Assembly (NCBI GenBank): GCA_964405465.1
Contig: CAYONZ010000016.1
Span: 1-64,000, forward strand
DNA: 64,000 nucleotides
Origin: CAYONZ01 sp964405465
Lineage (GTDB): Bacteria; Bdellovibrionota; Bdellovibrionia; Bdellovibrionales; JAMPXM01
Reading direction: 5' to 3'
Shown here: positions 8,076 to 16,280 of the stretch, piece after piece
How the letters are laid out: every line of letters starts with the position of its first letter
Numbering within the stretch: the stretch's first letter is position 1
Position numbers and translations under genes: made by a program
The notes under the pieces: generated by a model
The model's input: the letters and a program-made list of their open reading frames with translations, nothing else
What the model was told of the DNA's origin: nothing
Databases searched by the model: none

Positions 8076-9596
8076 GTGCTTTTCAGCTGCAAAATTAGCA
8101 ATTCTATTTTGACCCACCTTGGGCGTTCAGGTGAGGACCTAGAAGGTCTTTACGATCACACTGATTTGCCTGCTGAATTCCTGCGCGATCCGAGCTACTG
8201 GCTCGAGGCCGAAAAAATGGAGTCCTTGCTAACCTACTTTCAGCAGCAGTACTCACATATTTCCGAAACCGAGAGTTTGTTTACACTTGTTGGCCACCAG
8301 ACCAAGGATTTGCGCAGTTGGGGCGTGCTCGACAGCGTGCTTCGCATGTTTGGGTCGCCACAAGAAATCTATTCTCAACCTGAGCGATTTCTTTCGTACT
8401 TTGTATCGCCTGCACCTCCGATCGGCCGACTTCGCCGACAAGGTTCTGTGGTGCAATTTGATGTCCCGATTTCATCGAGTCAGTACCCTCGGGTGACTGA
8501 ATTTTTGGCAGCTGCCATGGAGGCCTTGCCTCTCTATGGTGGCAAACAAATGGCGTCAGTGAAGTGGATTGAAAGCACCGTGCGCATCGATTGGTCCGAA
8601 GACCAACAAAGTCTTTTGGGCCAAGACTATGAAGCTCGGTCGCTGCACCCTGATCTTTTAAAGAATATTTTGTCAGATCTTGAGCGCAGCCAAAAACAAC
8701 TCGAAGAGACTCGCCTTTTGCTTTTGGTCCGAGACCGCGAGATTTCAGAGCTCAAGGCTGAGGCCGAAAAGATAAAAACAGTGGCCTCGCTACAAACTCT
8801 TTCGACCCCGAGTGCAGGGTCTCCAGCTCGTGACAATGAGTTGCTTTCACACTGGGCACGAGTGCTCAATCACGAGGTGATGTCTCCAGCGCAGTGGACG
8901 CTGAATCACATTTATCGGCTAAATGATTACATGGCCAGGGCCCAACAGCTGATTACGATTCTGATCGGCCAGGGTCGCCACACACCACAGGTGCAAGAGG
9001 CCATGCGCCGAGTGGATTGGGCCTTCGTGCAAGGAGAAACTCCCAAAGTTGTCCGTCAAGCCGTAGGTGGCATCAAGCGCATGCAAGATATTTTGAAAGA
9101 TGTGGAGTTGATGGCACGAATTGAGGTCGATGAACAGTCGGTACTCGACGAGCCGAGAGTGAAATCGAATATCAATCAAATCGTCGGGCGTGCGATCGAA
9201 AGTGTATCGGCCTCCTTGCCGTCTGGATCTGAAATTCAAATAGATCAACAATTCTTGTTGGACCGCGAAGTTCCAATCTATCGCACCAAAATGGAACACG
9301 CTCTTTGTCATTTGCTGTTCGGTGCCGTACAAGGTTTACGCGGACGAGGTCACCTTAAAGTTGTCACTCGAAGCCACGGTAAAAAAGCACAGATTGAAAT
9401 CTCCGATGCCGCAGTGGCCTTGAGCACTCACGCTCCACAAGATTTGTTTAGTCTGGCCAGCGATCGCCTTGAGATGGATGTCGATAATTTATCATTTAAT
9501 TTGGCACAATCGATTGTGAAGCTTCATCATGGCTCACTTGTTGTGCATCAACCAGAGGGGCAAAGCGCAACGGTTGTTGTTGATTTGCCAGTTTAA
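8076..9596 (+). CDS. Histidine-kinase-like protein with degenerate ATPase motifs
   Basis: A 506-residue cytoplasmic protein. Residues 1-190 form a sensor-like region of unclear family; 195-240 is a probable coiled coil; 255-290 resembles a dimerisation helix with His266 in LNHEVMSP, like an H-box. The C-terminal 200 residues align loosely with the HATPase fold, but the N-box asparagines are replaced (ALCHLLFGAVQGL) and the usual DxGxG and GxG boxes are not recognisable. It is probably unable to bind ATP and may be a scaffold or sensor pseudokinase. The GTG start has no Shine-Dalgarno. It ends 17 bases before eno. Confidence 0.6.
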   Translation: MLFSCKISNSILTHLGRSGEDLEGLYDHTDLPAEFLRDPSYWLEAEKMESLLTYFQQQYSHISETESLFTLVGHQTKDLRSWGVLDSVLRMFGSPQEIYSQPERFLSYFVSPAPPIGRLRRQGSVVQFDVPISSSQYPRVTEFLAAAMEALPLYGGKQMASVKWIESTVRIDWSEDQQSLLGQDYEARSLHPDLLKNILSDLERSQKQLEETRLLLLVRDREISELKAEAEKIKTVASLQTLSTPSAGSPARDNELLSHWARVLNHEVMSPAQWTLNHIYRLNDYMARAQQLITILIGQGRHTPQVQEAMRRVDWAFVQGETPKVVRQAVGGIKRMQDILKDVELMARIEVDEQSVLDEPRVKSNINQIVGRAIESVSASLPSGSEIQIDQQFLLDREVPIYRTKMEHALCHLLFGAVQGLRGRGHLKVVTRSHGKKAQIEISDAAVALSTHAPQDLFSLASDRLEMDVDNLSFNLAQSIVKLHHGSLVVHQPEGQSATVVVDLPV

Positions 9597-9613
9597 ACTT
9601 TCAGGAGGACCCA

Positions 9614-10888
9614 ATGTCACAGATTTCTTCGATCATCGCACGTGAGATTCTCGATAGCCGAGGCAATCCGACTCTAGAAGTCGATGTCTACACTTCATCA
9701 GGTTCGATGGGGCGTGCGGCGGTTCCGTCTGGCGCTTCGACTGGTGCTCATGAAGCTCATGAACTTCGTGATGTGCAATCGACTCGGTATTTTGGCAAAG
9801 GTGTGCAAAAAGCGATAGAGAACGTGAATGAAATATTGTTCCCTGAACTTGAGGGAAATGACATTCGTGACCAAGTTGGTATCGACACGATTATGTGTCA
9901 AATGGATGATTCTGAGAATAAATCCAAACTAGGTGCGAATGCGATTTTGGGTGTGTCTTTGGCGGTTGCAAAAGCCGGAGCCATGGAAAGTGGAATTCCA
10001 TTGTATCGCTATGTTGGAGGCACAAGTGCCTATCGGTTGCCGGTTCCGCTCATGAATATTTTGAACGGTGGAGCGCATGCAGACAATGGCCTAAATGTTC
10101 AAGAGTTCATGATTGTTCCAATGATCGAAAACAGCTTTCGTGAGTCATTGCGAGCCGGCGCTGAAATTTTTCACACACTCAAGCGTGCCCTGGCAAAAAA
10201 AGGTCTTGCAACTGGCGTTGGGGATGAAGGTGGATTTGCTCCACATTTGAAATCGAATCGCGATGCTTTGCAGTTTCTCGTCGAGGCGATCGAGACCGCT
10301 GGCTACAAGCCTGGACGTGATGTTTATTTGGCTCTCGATGTGGCGGCGACTGAATTTTATCAAGATGGCAAATACTCCTGGGAGGGGTCGCAGCTGACGG
10401 CAAGCGAACTCGCGAAAGTTTATCAAACCTGGGCCTCTGAATTTCCGTTGATCAGTATCGAAGATGGATTTGCTGAAGATGATTGGGCCGGGTGGATGCA
10501 TTTTACCAAAGAGGCTGGCGCACGCATGCAGTTGGTTGGGGATGATCTTTTTGTCACCAATCCGGAGCGTGTGAAAAAAGGCATTCATGATAAAGCGGCA
10601 AATGCTCTCTTGGTGAAAGTGAATCAGATTGGGACGTTAACCGAAACGCATCGAGCTGTTTCGCTGGCGCAACGAGCAGGATTTCAAACCATCATGTCAC
10701 ATCGAAGTGGTGAGACTGAAGATTGCACGATTGCCGATCTTTCAGTGGGCATGGGTTGCCAGCAAATCAAGACCGGTAGTCTTTGCCGGGGTGAGCGCAC
10801 CGCTAAGTACAATCAACTTCTGCGTATTGAACAAGAGTTGGGACCTATGGGGCAGTTTTGGGGATTAGAAGCTTTCGGAAGACTCTAA
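9614..10888 (+). CDS. eno: Enolase
   Basis: Phosphopyruvate hydratase of 424 residues, the usual length; it interconverts 2-phosphoglycerate and phosphoenolpyruvate. Family landmarks are AREILDSRGNPTLEVDV at the N-terminus, VPSGASTGAHEAHELRD (the mobile loop, normally GEFEA or similar), GDEGGFAP, SIEDGFAEDDW, GDDLFVTN, and MSHRSGETEDCTIADLSVG near the C-terminus. AGGAGGA sits ahead of the ATG. It is followed by an intrinsic terminator and then by ftsB, a common neighbour. Confidence 0.97.
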   Translation: MSQISSIIAREILDSRGNPTLEVDVYTSSGSMGRAAVPSGASTGAHEAHELRDVQSTRYFGKGVQKAIENVNEILFPELEGNDIRDQVGIDTIMCQMDDSENKSKLGANAILGVSLAVAKAGAMESGIPLYRYVGGTSAYRLPVPLMNILNGGAHADNGLNVQEFMIVPMIENSFRESLRAGAEIFHTLKRALAKKGLATGVGDEGGFAPHLKSNRDALQFLVEAIETAGYKPGRDVYLALDVAATEFYQDGKYSWEGSQLTASELAKVYQTWASEFPLISIEDGFAEDDWAGWMHFTKEAGARMQLVGDDLFVTNPERVKKGIHDKAANALLVKVNQIGTLTETHRAVSLAQRAGFQTIMSHRSGETEDCTIADLSVGMGCQQIKTGSLCRGERTAKYNQLLRIEQELGPMGQFWGLEAFGRL

Positions 10889-10892
10889 ATAG

Positions 10893-10916
10893 AGGGGCAG
10901 ATCCTGCTCCTTTTTC
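10893..10916 (+). terminator. Intrinsic terminator after eno
   Basis: AGGGGCAG (10893-10900), loop ATC, CTGCTCCT (10904-10911) gives an 8-pair stem with one G-T wobble, followed by TTTTT. It lies 4 bases after the eno stop. Confidence 0.75.
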
Positions 10917-10994
10917 TGCAGGTCTTTTGGCGAGTTCATTTTAAACCCGGTCTTAGAATTTGCCCTTCAAAATCGGACGTTGCACACTTGAATC

Positions 10995-11327
10995 ATGAAG
11001 AAGATTGCACAGTGGTTTCATGATTTATTGCATCGTCCCTATCGTGTTTTTTGGATTTGCACGGCTGTTGTCGTGACAAGTTTGATTGTTGATGGAACGC
11101 TTTTTCAGCTTTGGAGTTTAAGTCGGGACCACTCACGCATCCAACGTAAAATGATGCAATCGCGTGAGCGGGCCACTGAGCTTGAATATCAAATTCACGA
11201 GGCACAACAACCTGAATACATCGAGAGACAGGCTCGTGATCAGTTCGATCTTGTGCGTGAAGGTGACCTCGTCTTTGTCTTCTCCGATGACCAGCCTTCG
11301 GCAAAGGACGCAGCACCAGAAAAGTAA
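10995..11327 (+). CDS. ftsB: FtsB/DivIC-like septum formation protein
   Basis: A 110-residue bitopic membrane protein with a short cytoplasmic N-terminus, one transmembrane helix (about residues 18-38), then a periplasmic coiled coil (about 45-75) and the ERQARDQFDLVREGDLVFVF segment, which matches the conserved YIExxAR...lvkpgE pattern of FtsB. FtsB joins FtsL and FtsQ to activate septal peptidoglycan synthesis. Position directly after eno is classical. No clear Shine-Dalgarno precedes the ATG. Confidence 0.85.
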   Translation: MKKIAQWFHDLLHRPYRVFWICTAVVVTSLIVDGTLFQLWSLSRDHSRIQRKMMQSRERATELEYQIHEAQQPEYIERQARDQFDLVREGDLVFVFSDDQPSAKDAAPEK

Positions 11328-11730
11328 GCTTCGAAGGCTTGTGCGAATTGCGACAGTGTGTATTTTTTCGCACGAAAATATGGCAGATCGTCATTTACGA
11401 ACCCTAAAACTCAATAAAATTTATTTGATAAAAAGACCAGTGTGTTTTAAAAACCATACTCTTGCATAGAGCAAAGACTCTTGTTACGGTTGACCCCAAA
11501 GGCGCCGAAAGGTGCTAGGATTGAACAGTGTCCGAGGTAGAAGAATTAATTGAAGGTCGCTGGTAAATGCCGCCATTAAATGCCGAAGGCAAATGTCTAT
11601 TGCGAATGTCTGTCGCAATTGTTGATGGCAAATTTTGGTGGCAAATATCAAAGACGCGCATGGCAAACAAGATGGCGCAGCAAATTACGTAAGCCGGCTC
11701 AAAGTTTGTCATTAAGATCGGGGGAAGAAA
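11328..11730. other. Intergenic region with short repeats and a hairpin
   Basis: About 400 bases with no convincing gene. ATTGCGA (11599-11605) and TCGCAAT (11613-11619) form a 7-pair inverted repeat around ATGTCTG. The hexamer GGCAAA occurs at 11588, 11627, 11640 and 11662, each in a similar context. This cluster lies 70-140 bases before the small HTH gene and could be an operator region for it or for another regulator. Another inverted repeat, GTGCGAA/TTCGCAC, lies at 11341-11373 after ftsB. Confidence 0.4.
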
Positions 11731-12066
11731 ATGAAAACATCTATGTCTATGAGTTTTAATGCTACTGAGATTCGCAATCTTCGCTATCGACTGGGCTGGA
11801 GTCAGGCCGAAATGGCTCGCACTTTAGGCTGTGAAGGACAGACCATTATGGAGTGGGAGGCCGGTAAGCAGACTCCAACTGATGAGTACCGTGGACTTTT
11901 GATGCGATTCTTTCAAAACGTAGAGAGCAATTCAGACAAGCTTCAGCGCCGGCCAGTTGCTGAGGTTTTAATGGCTGAACAGGGGCTCGAGCAGATCCAT
12001 GATTTTGATGTGCTAACAACCCTTGAGGGTGCACTTCTTCGCGAAAAACATAACGAAAGAAACTGA
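11731..12066 (+). CDS. Small helix-turn-helix (XRE-like) DNA-binding protein
   Basis: A 111-residue protein with an XRE/Cro-type HTH at about residues 11-50: IRNLRYRLGWSQAEMARTLG, then a recognition helix around EGQTIMEWEAGKQTP. The remaining 60 residues are helical with no known ligand domain. GGGGGA at about 5 bases before the ATG sets the start. It stands between ftsB and polA with its own long upstream region containing repeats, which suggests autoregulation. Target genes are unknown. Confidence 0.8.
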   Translation: MKTSMSMSFNATEIRNLRYRLGWSQAEMARTLGCEGQTIMEWEAGKQTPTDEYRGLLMRFFQNVESNSDKLQRRPVAEVLMAEQGLEQIHDFDVLTTLEGALLREKHNERN

Positions 12067-12074
12067 GGTGGCCG

Positions 12075-12108
12075 CCTCATTTGGCCGATGACGTTCGGCT
12101 AAGTGAGG
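12075..12108 (+). terminator. Long hairpin directly after the HTH gene
   Basis: CCTCATTTGGCCGA (12075-12088) and TCGGCTAAGTGAGG (12095-12108) pair over 14 positions with two G-T wobbles around a TGACGT loop. It starts 8 bases after the stop codon. No T run follows, so it may be a Rho-assisted terminator or a 3' stabilising structure rather than an intrinsic terminator. Confidence 0.5.
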
Positions 12109-12243
12109 GTCCAAACGTGAGACTTGATGACCATGCTCCACTCTAATGGCACACCCATGGTTGCACTCCTGAATAGTTACACTCCCGAAATTCAAATTGA
12201 AATGTCGAGTGCATGACTTGCCGAATGTGAAGCATGTTTGCCT

Positions 12244-12272
12244 TTGACCAGATTTTGATCTGCCTCTAACAT
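12244..12272 (+). promoter_or_regulatory. Sigma-70-type promoter of polA, leaderless geometry
   Basis: TTGACC (12244-12249), a 17-base spacer and TAACAT (12267-12272) match the housekeeping consensus well. The -10 ends 9 bases before the polA ATG, so the predicted transcript starts within about 3 bases of the start codon. No Shine-Dalgarno is present. Confidence 0.6.
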
Positions 12273-12281
12273 CGCGGCACT

Positions 12282-15041
12282 ATGAAAAAGCTATATCTTG
12301 TTGATGTGAGCTCGATGTTCTTTCGAGCATTTTATGCGATTCGTCCACTGTCTACTCCTGCGGGTGTACCGGTGAATGCGGTCTATGGATTTCTTTCGAT
12401 GACTGTAAAGTTGTTGCGAGAGGCAAAGCCTGATTACATGGTTTACTGCTTTGACCGGCCCGAACCTTCATTTCGTAAAGCACTCGATGAGCGATACAAG
12501 GCCAACAGATCTGAGATGCCGCCTGATTTAATTCCGCAGGTTCCCTATATTCGGAAACTCTCTGAGGCACTTGGCATACCTTGTGTTGATCGCCTCGGGT
12601 TTGAAGCCGACGATATCATTGGTACCTTGACCGATTTTGGTCGTCGTCATGATCTCGAAGTTGTGATTGTGAGTGGAGATAAGGATTTTGGGCAACTCAT
12701 CAGACCGCATGTCACGATGTACGACACGATGAAAGATATTCGATATGATTCTGCTGGTGTTTTAGAAAAGTGGGGCGTTCGTCCTGATCAAATTCGTGAT
12801 TACCTGGCGATCATTGGAGATTCATCAGATAACGTACCAGGTGTTAAAGGCATCGGTCCCAAGGGAGCTGAAAAGCTTTTTTCTCAATTTCAAACTCTCG
12901 ATGAGATCTATCAAAATCTCGATAAAATTGATTCGAAGTCGATCGTCAAAAAATTAGAAGAAGGTAAATCTGAGGCGTTTCTTTCTCGTAAACTCATTGA
13001 AATAGTCTGTGATGTTCCACTCGAAATGCAAGAAGATGATCTCAAGCTAAAACCTATTCACCGCTCTGAATTGCAGGCCATCTTGCTCGAGCTTGATTTT
13101 AAAAATTTTGCGAAGACTTTGCTTGGTGATCCAAGCGTCTCAGACGATAGGTCATCAAGTGCCACGGCCACTTCACTTCTTGGTGGAGCCTCTTCTTTGG
13201 TAAAAAAAGTAAATTCAACAAATGGTTCTGCGAAAAATACAGATGCGCCGAAGACTGCTGCGGCTAATTCAGGTGAAAGTGCGACTCCTGGTGGTCAGAG
13301 CCAAAAAGAAATTTCGTTCGAGGGTCACCACGTTGAGACTTCATCCTCCTTGGGAATGAACGACGCCGAGCTTGTGTCGTTTGCGGAGAATCTGACTGAG
13401 GTGGAGTACGATGTCGCGCAACTGCAGAACTGGTTAAAAGAAAATGGTGTGGCTTGGGCTTTTTTGACGGAGGGTGGTCTCTACCTGGGTCAGGGCGCTG
13501 TCGTAGCAAGAGTCAGCGGTTCGTACGATGAGCTTGCGTATCTGCTAAAGAAGAAAAACTTGGAATGGAAAGGCTATGATTTAAAATCATTTTTTAAGAC
13601 TGTGCATCTCAAGCAGGGCCGTGTGATGTGGGACCATATGCTCGCGGCTTACGTTGTGAAGATGAAGGAGATTGAGGGGCTTGATTCGTTGTTGAGTGAA
13701 TACAATGGCCAGAGTATGCCGGATCTCGCTACTGGTAAGCAAATCTACTTAGCTCATGTGACGCTCGAAAAAAATATTAGAAAAAAACTCGCCGAACTTG
13801 GGCTTGAGAAGGTGTTGTATGATCTTGAACTTCCTTTGGTGCCGATTTTGGCCGCAATGGAATCCGCAGGAATTCTTTTGGATTCTGAAGTTTTGCGTGA
13901 GCAAAGTATTGGTTTGCAGAAAGACATTCAAAACCTCGAAAAGCAGATTCATGTAGAGGCAGGTGAGGTTTTTAATATTGCGAGTCCTAAACAAATCGCC
14001 CAAGTCTTGTTCGAGAAATTAAAAATGCCAGTGGGCAAGAAAATGAAAACAGGTTACTCGACAGACAATGATGTTCTAGAGAAACTTGCCGAAGAATTTC
14101 CGATTTGCCGAAAAATTTTAGATTATAGAGAGCTCGCAAAATTGAAATCGACATATGTGGATTCGTTGCCCTCGCTGGTCAATCGAGAAACAGGAAGAAT
14201 TCATACAACATTCAATCAAGCCCTTACCTCCACAGGAAGACTATCGAGCACCCATCCCAATTTACAAAATATTCCCATTCGAACTGAACGTGGTAATTTG
14301 ATTCGAAAAGCATTTGTGGCAGCAGATGGGCACAAGTTGATCTCTGCTGATTATAGCCAGATTGAACTTCGAATTTTGGCGCACATCACTCAAGATCAGG
14401 GTTTGATGCGGGCTTTTTTTGAAAATGTCGATGTGCATGCTGTGACAGCGAGCGAAGTTTTTGAAGTGAAACTTGAAGAGGTGACAAGCGATATGCGCCG
14501 TAAAGCTAAAGCCGTGAATTTTGGTTTGGCCTATGGTCAGGGGGCCTATGGTTTAGCCGAGAACCTCCGAATTTCTCGAGGTGAGGCCAGCGACATTATC
14601 AATCGCTACTTCGCGAGATTTCCTGGAGTTAAAAATTTTATGACCGAGACCATCGAGCTAGCTAAACAAAAAGGATATGTCGAAACAATATTCGGTCGGC
14701 GGCGTTACCTTGATGAATTACAATCTCCCAATCAAGCCGTGCGAAAATTTGGTGAGCGGGCCGCCATCAATGCGCCCATTCAGGGTACGGCCAGTGATCT
14801 GGTGAAAATCGCAATGATTCATCTTTATAAAGGAGACGAGCCAGGACATGCTGGTTCAGTTTTGAGTAAGCACCATGCAAAGATGCTTTTACAGGTACAT
14901 GATGAATTAATTTTCGAGGTTCCAGATAGGTCTGTTGAATTAGCTGAACGAGAAATCAAAGCAGTCATGGAATCTGTCGTGAAGCTCAGTGTTCCGCTTT
15001 CTGTAAATACAAGTCACGGGCGAAGCTGGTATGACACCTAG
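12282..15041 (+). CDS. polA: DNA polymerase I
   Basis: A 919-residue family A polymerase for lagging-strand maturation and repair. The N-terminal 5'-3' exonuclease is intact: LVDVSSMFFRAFYAI, FEADDIIGTL, SGDKDFGQL and the DNVPGVKGIGPKGA helix-hairpin-helix. A Ser/Ala/Thr-rich linker (about 285-345) leads to a 3'-5' exonuclease-like domain that lacks the DEDD acidic residues: FLTEGG in place of a DxE motif, GYDLKSFF where the second Asp is shifted out, and LAHVTLE where DADVTLQ is usual. The polymerase palm and fingers are intact (DYSQIELR near 689, RRKAKAVNFGLAYG, QVHDELIFEVP near 870). Proofreading is therefore probably absent. Confidence 0.96.
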   Translation: MKKLYLVDVSSMFFRAFYAIRPLSTPAGVPVNAVYGFLSMTVKLLREAKPDYMVYCFDRPEPSFRKALDERYKANRSEMPPDLIPQVPYIRKLSEALGIPCVDRLGFEADDIIGTLTDFGRRHDLEVVIVSGDKDFGQLIRPHVTMYDTMKDIRYDSAGVLEKWGVRPDQIRDYLAIIGDSSDNVPGVKGIGPKGAEKLFSQFQTLDEIYQNLDKIDSKSIVKKLEEGKSEAFLSRKLIEIVCDVPLEMQEDDLKLKPIHRSELQAILLELDFKNFAKTLLGDPSVSDDRSSSATATSLLGGASSLVKKVNSTNGSAKNTDAPKTAAANSGESATPGGQSQKEISFEGHHVETSSSLGMNDAELVSFAENLTEVEYDVAQLQNWLKENGVAWAFLTEGGLYLGQGAVVARVSGSYDELAYLLKKKNLEWKGYDLKSFFKTVHLKQGRVMWDHMLAAYVVKMKEIEGLDSLLSEYNGQSMPDLATGKQIYLAHVTLEKNIRKKLAELGLEKVLYDLELPLVPILAAMESAGILLDSEVLREQSIGLQKDIQNLEKQIHVEAGEVFNIASPKQIAQVLFEKLKMPVGKKMKTGYSTDNDVLEKLAEEFPICRKILDYRELAKLKSTYVDSLPSLVNRETGRIHTTFNQALTSTGRLSSTHPNLQNIPIRTERGNLIRKAFVAADGHKLISADYSQIELRILAHITQDQGLMRAFFENVDVHAVTASEVFEVKLEEVTSDMRRKAKAVNFGLAYGQGAYGLAENLRISRGEASDIINRYFARFPGVKNFMTETIELAKQKGYVETIFGRRRYLDELQSPNQAVRKFGERAAINAPIQGTASDLVKIAMIHLYKGDEPGHAGSVLSKHHAKMLLQVHDELIFEVPDRSVELAEREIKAVMESVVKLSVPLSVNTSHGRSWYDT

Positions 15042-15070
15042 AAGGACACCGTTAACTGGGTGATTTGTAG

Positions 15071-15100
15071 CCAGAAATTTGTGTAGGTTCTGGGGTTTTT
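15071..15100 (+). terminator. Weak terminator-like hairpin after polA
   Basis: CCAGAA (15071-15076) and TTCTGG (15088-15093) pair around an 11-base loop, followed by GGTTTTTGGG. It lies between the convergent polA and FliL-like genes. The stem is short, so confidence is low. Confidence 0.35.
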
Positions 15101-15150
15101 GGGCCAGAGATCTAAACTGAGAATCACGGACAAGCAATTGGAGTTTCACC

Positions 15151-16176
15151 TTAAGGTTTTAAAATAATTGAGCGAAAGAGAACCCGGCGAACCTGTCCTT
15201 TGGAGAGTAAAGTATTGAGATCTTTACGGAGAGAGATTTTGATACGAAATTTTCCGCCACCTGAAGAAAAATCACGGTAACTTTGTGACTGCAAATTAGA
15301 TAGAATCAAATCGCGAATTTCAATTTTTCTATCGTTGATTTCGATTGCGGCTTCTTGTGATCCCGCCTCTAAAAACAATTCGACCATGACCATGGGGTTA
15401 TCAGAGGCTCCCGGGCTATGGCGAACATTTACGATAAACTTGTCGAGAAGGACCATATACTCCGGATGTCTAAGTGGACTGTTGAACTCCTCGAAGGCCT
15501 CACCCTCCTCAATTTCATAGGCGTGATCAGCAACCTTCGCAAAGGTGGTCAAATATTCGAGATCCATTTCTGGAAATATTTTTCTCTGCCGGTAGGCCGA
15601 CTGGACGACAAAAACCAGTGCTGCCGATAAAGCAAGGCTAGCAAGAATCGCCAGTTTACTTTTGATCGACAGCTTCAGTAAAACTACAAGTGCTTCCTTA
15701 ATGGATGTTCCGACTTTCAAAATGAAATGAAAGGCTGCGCTCTGCCATTCCTTACGCGTGTGCGTGAAAAAGAAGACAGTTTTTTCTTTAAGCCGGGCGC
15801 CGGCATTTAGAGATGATTCTTTTTTTGTTTTGATAAAGGTCTGAAAGGCCTTTTTGAAATTCAGTTTTTTCTTTGGACCACCTGCAGATTCAATACTTGA
15901 ATCATTCAGTACGTCATCAACGTTGAGTGACTCTCCGTCGATGGGCTCGGTGATCTTTTCACCTTTAATTGCTGCTAGAGTTTTTTTAAGCTCCGGATCG
16001 GAATCTAAAATTTGATTGGCATCAGTTGGTGTACTTTTTTGTTGCCCATCCGTTTTTTGTTTTGGCTCACTTGTGGCTTTAACGGGTGGGGGTTCTGGTT
16101 TTGGCTGTTCTTGCGGGGAGTCGATATCCTTTACAAGATCTTCGAGCGAAATTAAATCATCATTTTCTTCAGCCAT
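15151..16176 (-). CDS. FliL-like single-pass membrane protein
   Basis: A 341-residue protein with a long charged cytoplasmic N-terminus (about 165 residues, rich in Pro, Glu and Lys), one membrane helix at about 173-193, and a periplasmic C-terminal domain of about 145 residues. The last 60 residues follow the FliL pattern: KIEIRDLILSNL, a short loop, then a basic strand and helix ending in RVLFRSIILKP. FliL surrounds the stator units of the flagellar motor. No flagellar gene is nearby, and the N-terminal extension is much longer than in standard FliL (about 150-180 residues in total), so it may serve another rotary or TolQR-like motor. It is convergent with polA. Confidence 0.65.
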   Translation of the reverse strand: MAEENDDLISLEDLVKDIDSPQEQPKPEPPPVKATSEPKQKTDGQQKSTPTDANQILDSDPELKKTLAAIKGEKITEPIDGESLNVDDVLNDSSIESAGGPKKKLNFKKAFQTFIKTKKESSLNAGARLKEKTVFFFTHTRKEWQSAAFHFILKVGTSIKEALVVLLKLSIKSKLAILASLALSAALVFVVQSAYRQRKIFPEMDLEYLTTFAKVADHAYEIEEGEAFEEFNSPLRHPEYMVLLDKFIVNVRHSPGASDNPMVMVELFLEAGSQEAAIEINDRKIEIRDLILSNLQSQSYRDFSSGGGKFRIKISLRKDLNTLLSKGQVRRVLFRSIILKP

Positions 16177-16280
16177 GCGATTAGTCTAGATAAAATTGGA
16201 CCAAAAGCATACAAAAAAGCAGTGAACCATTTTGCAACACCTGCCGAAGAGAGCGTGAAGACTTTTTTTACGGAGGAAAA

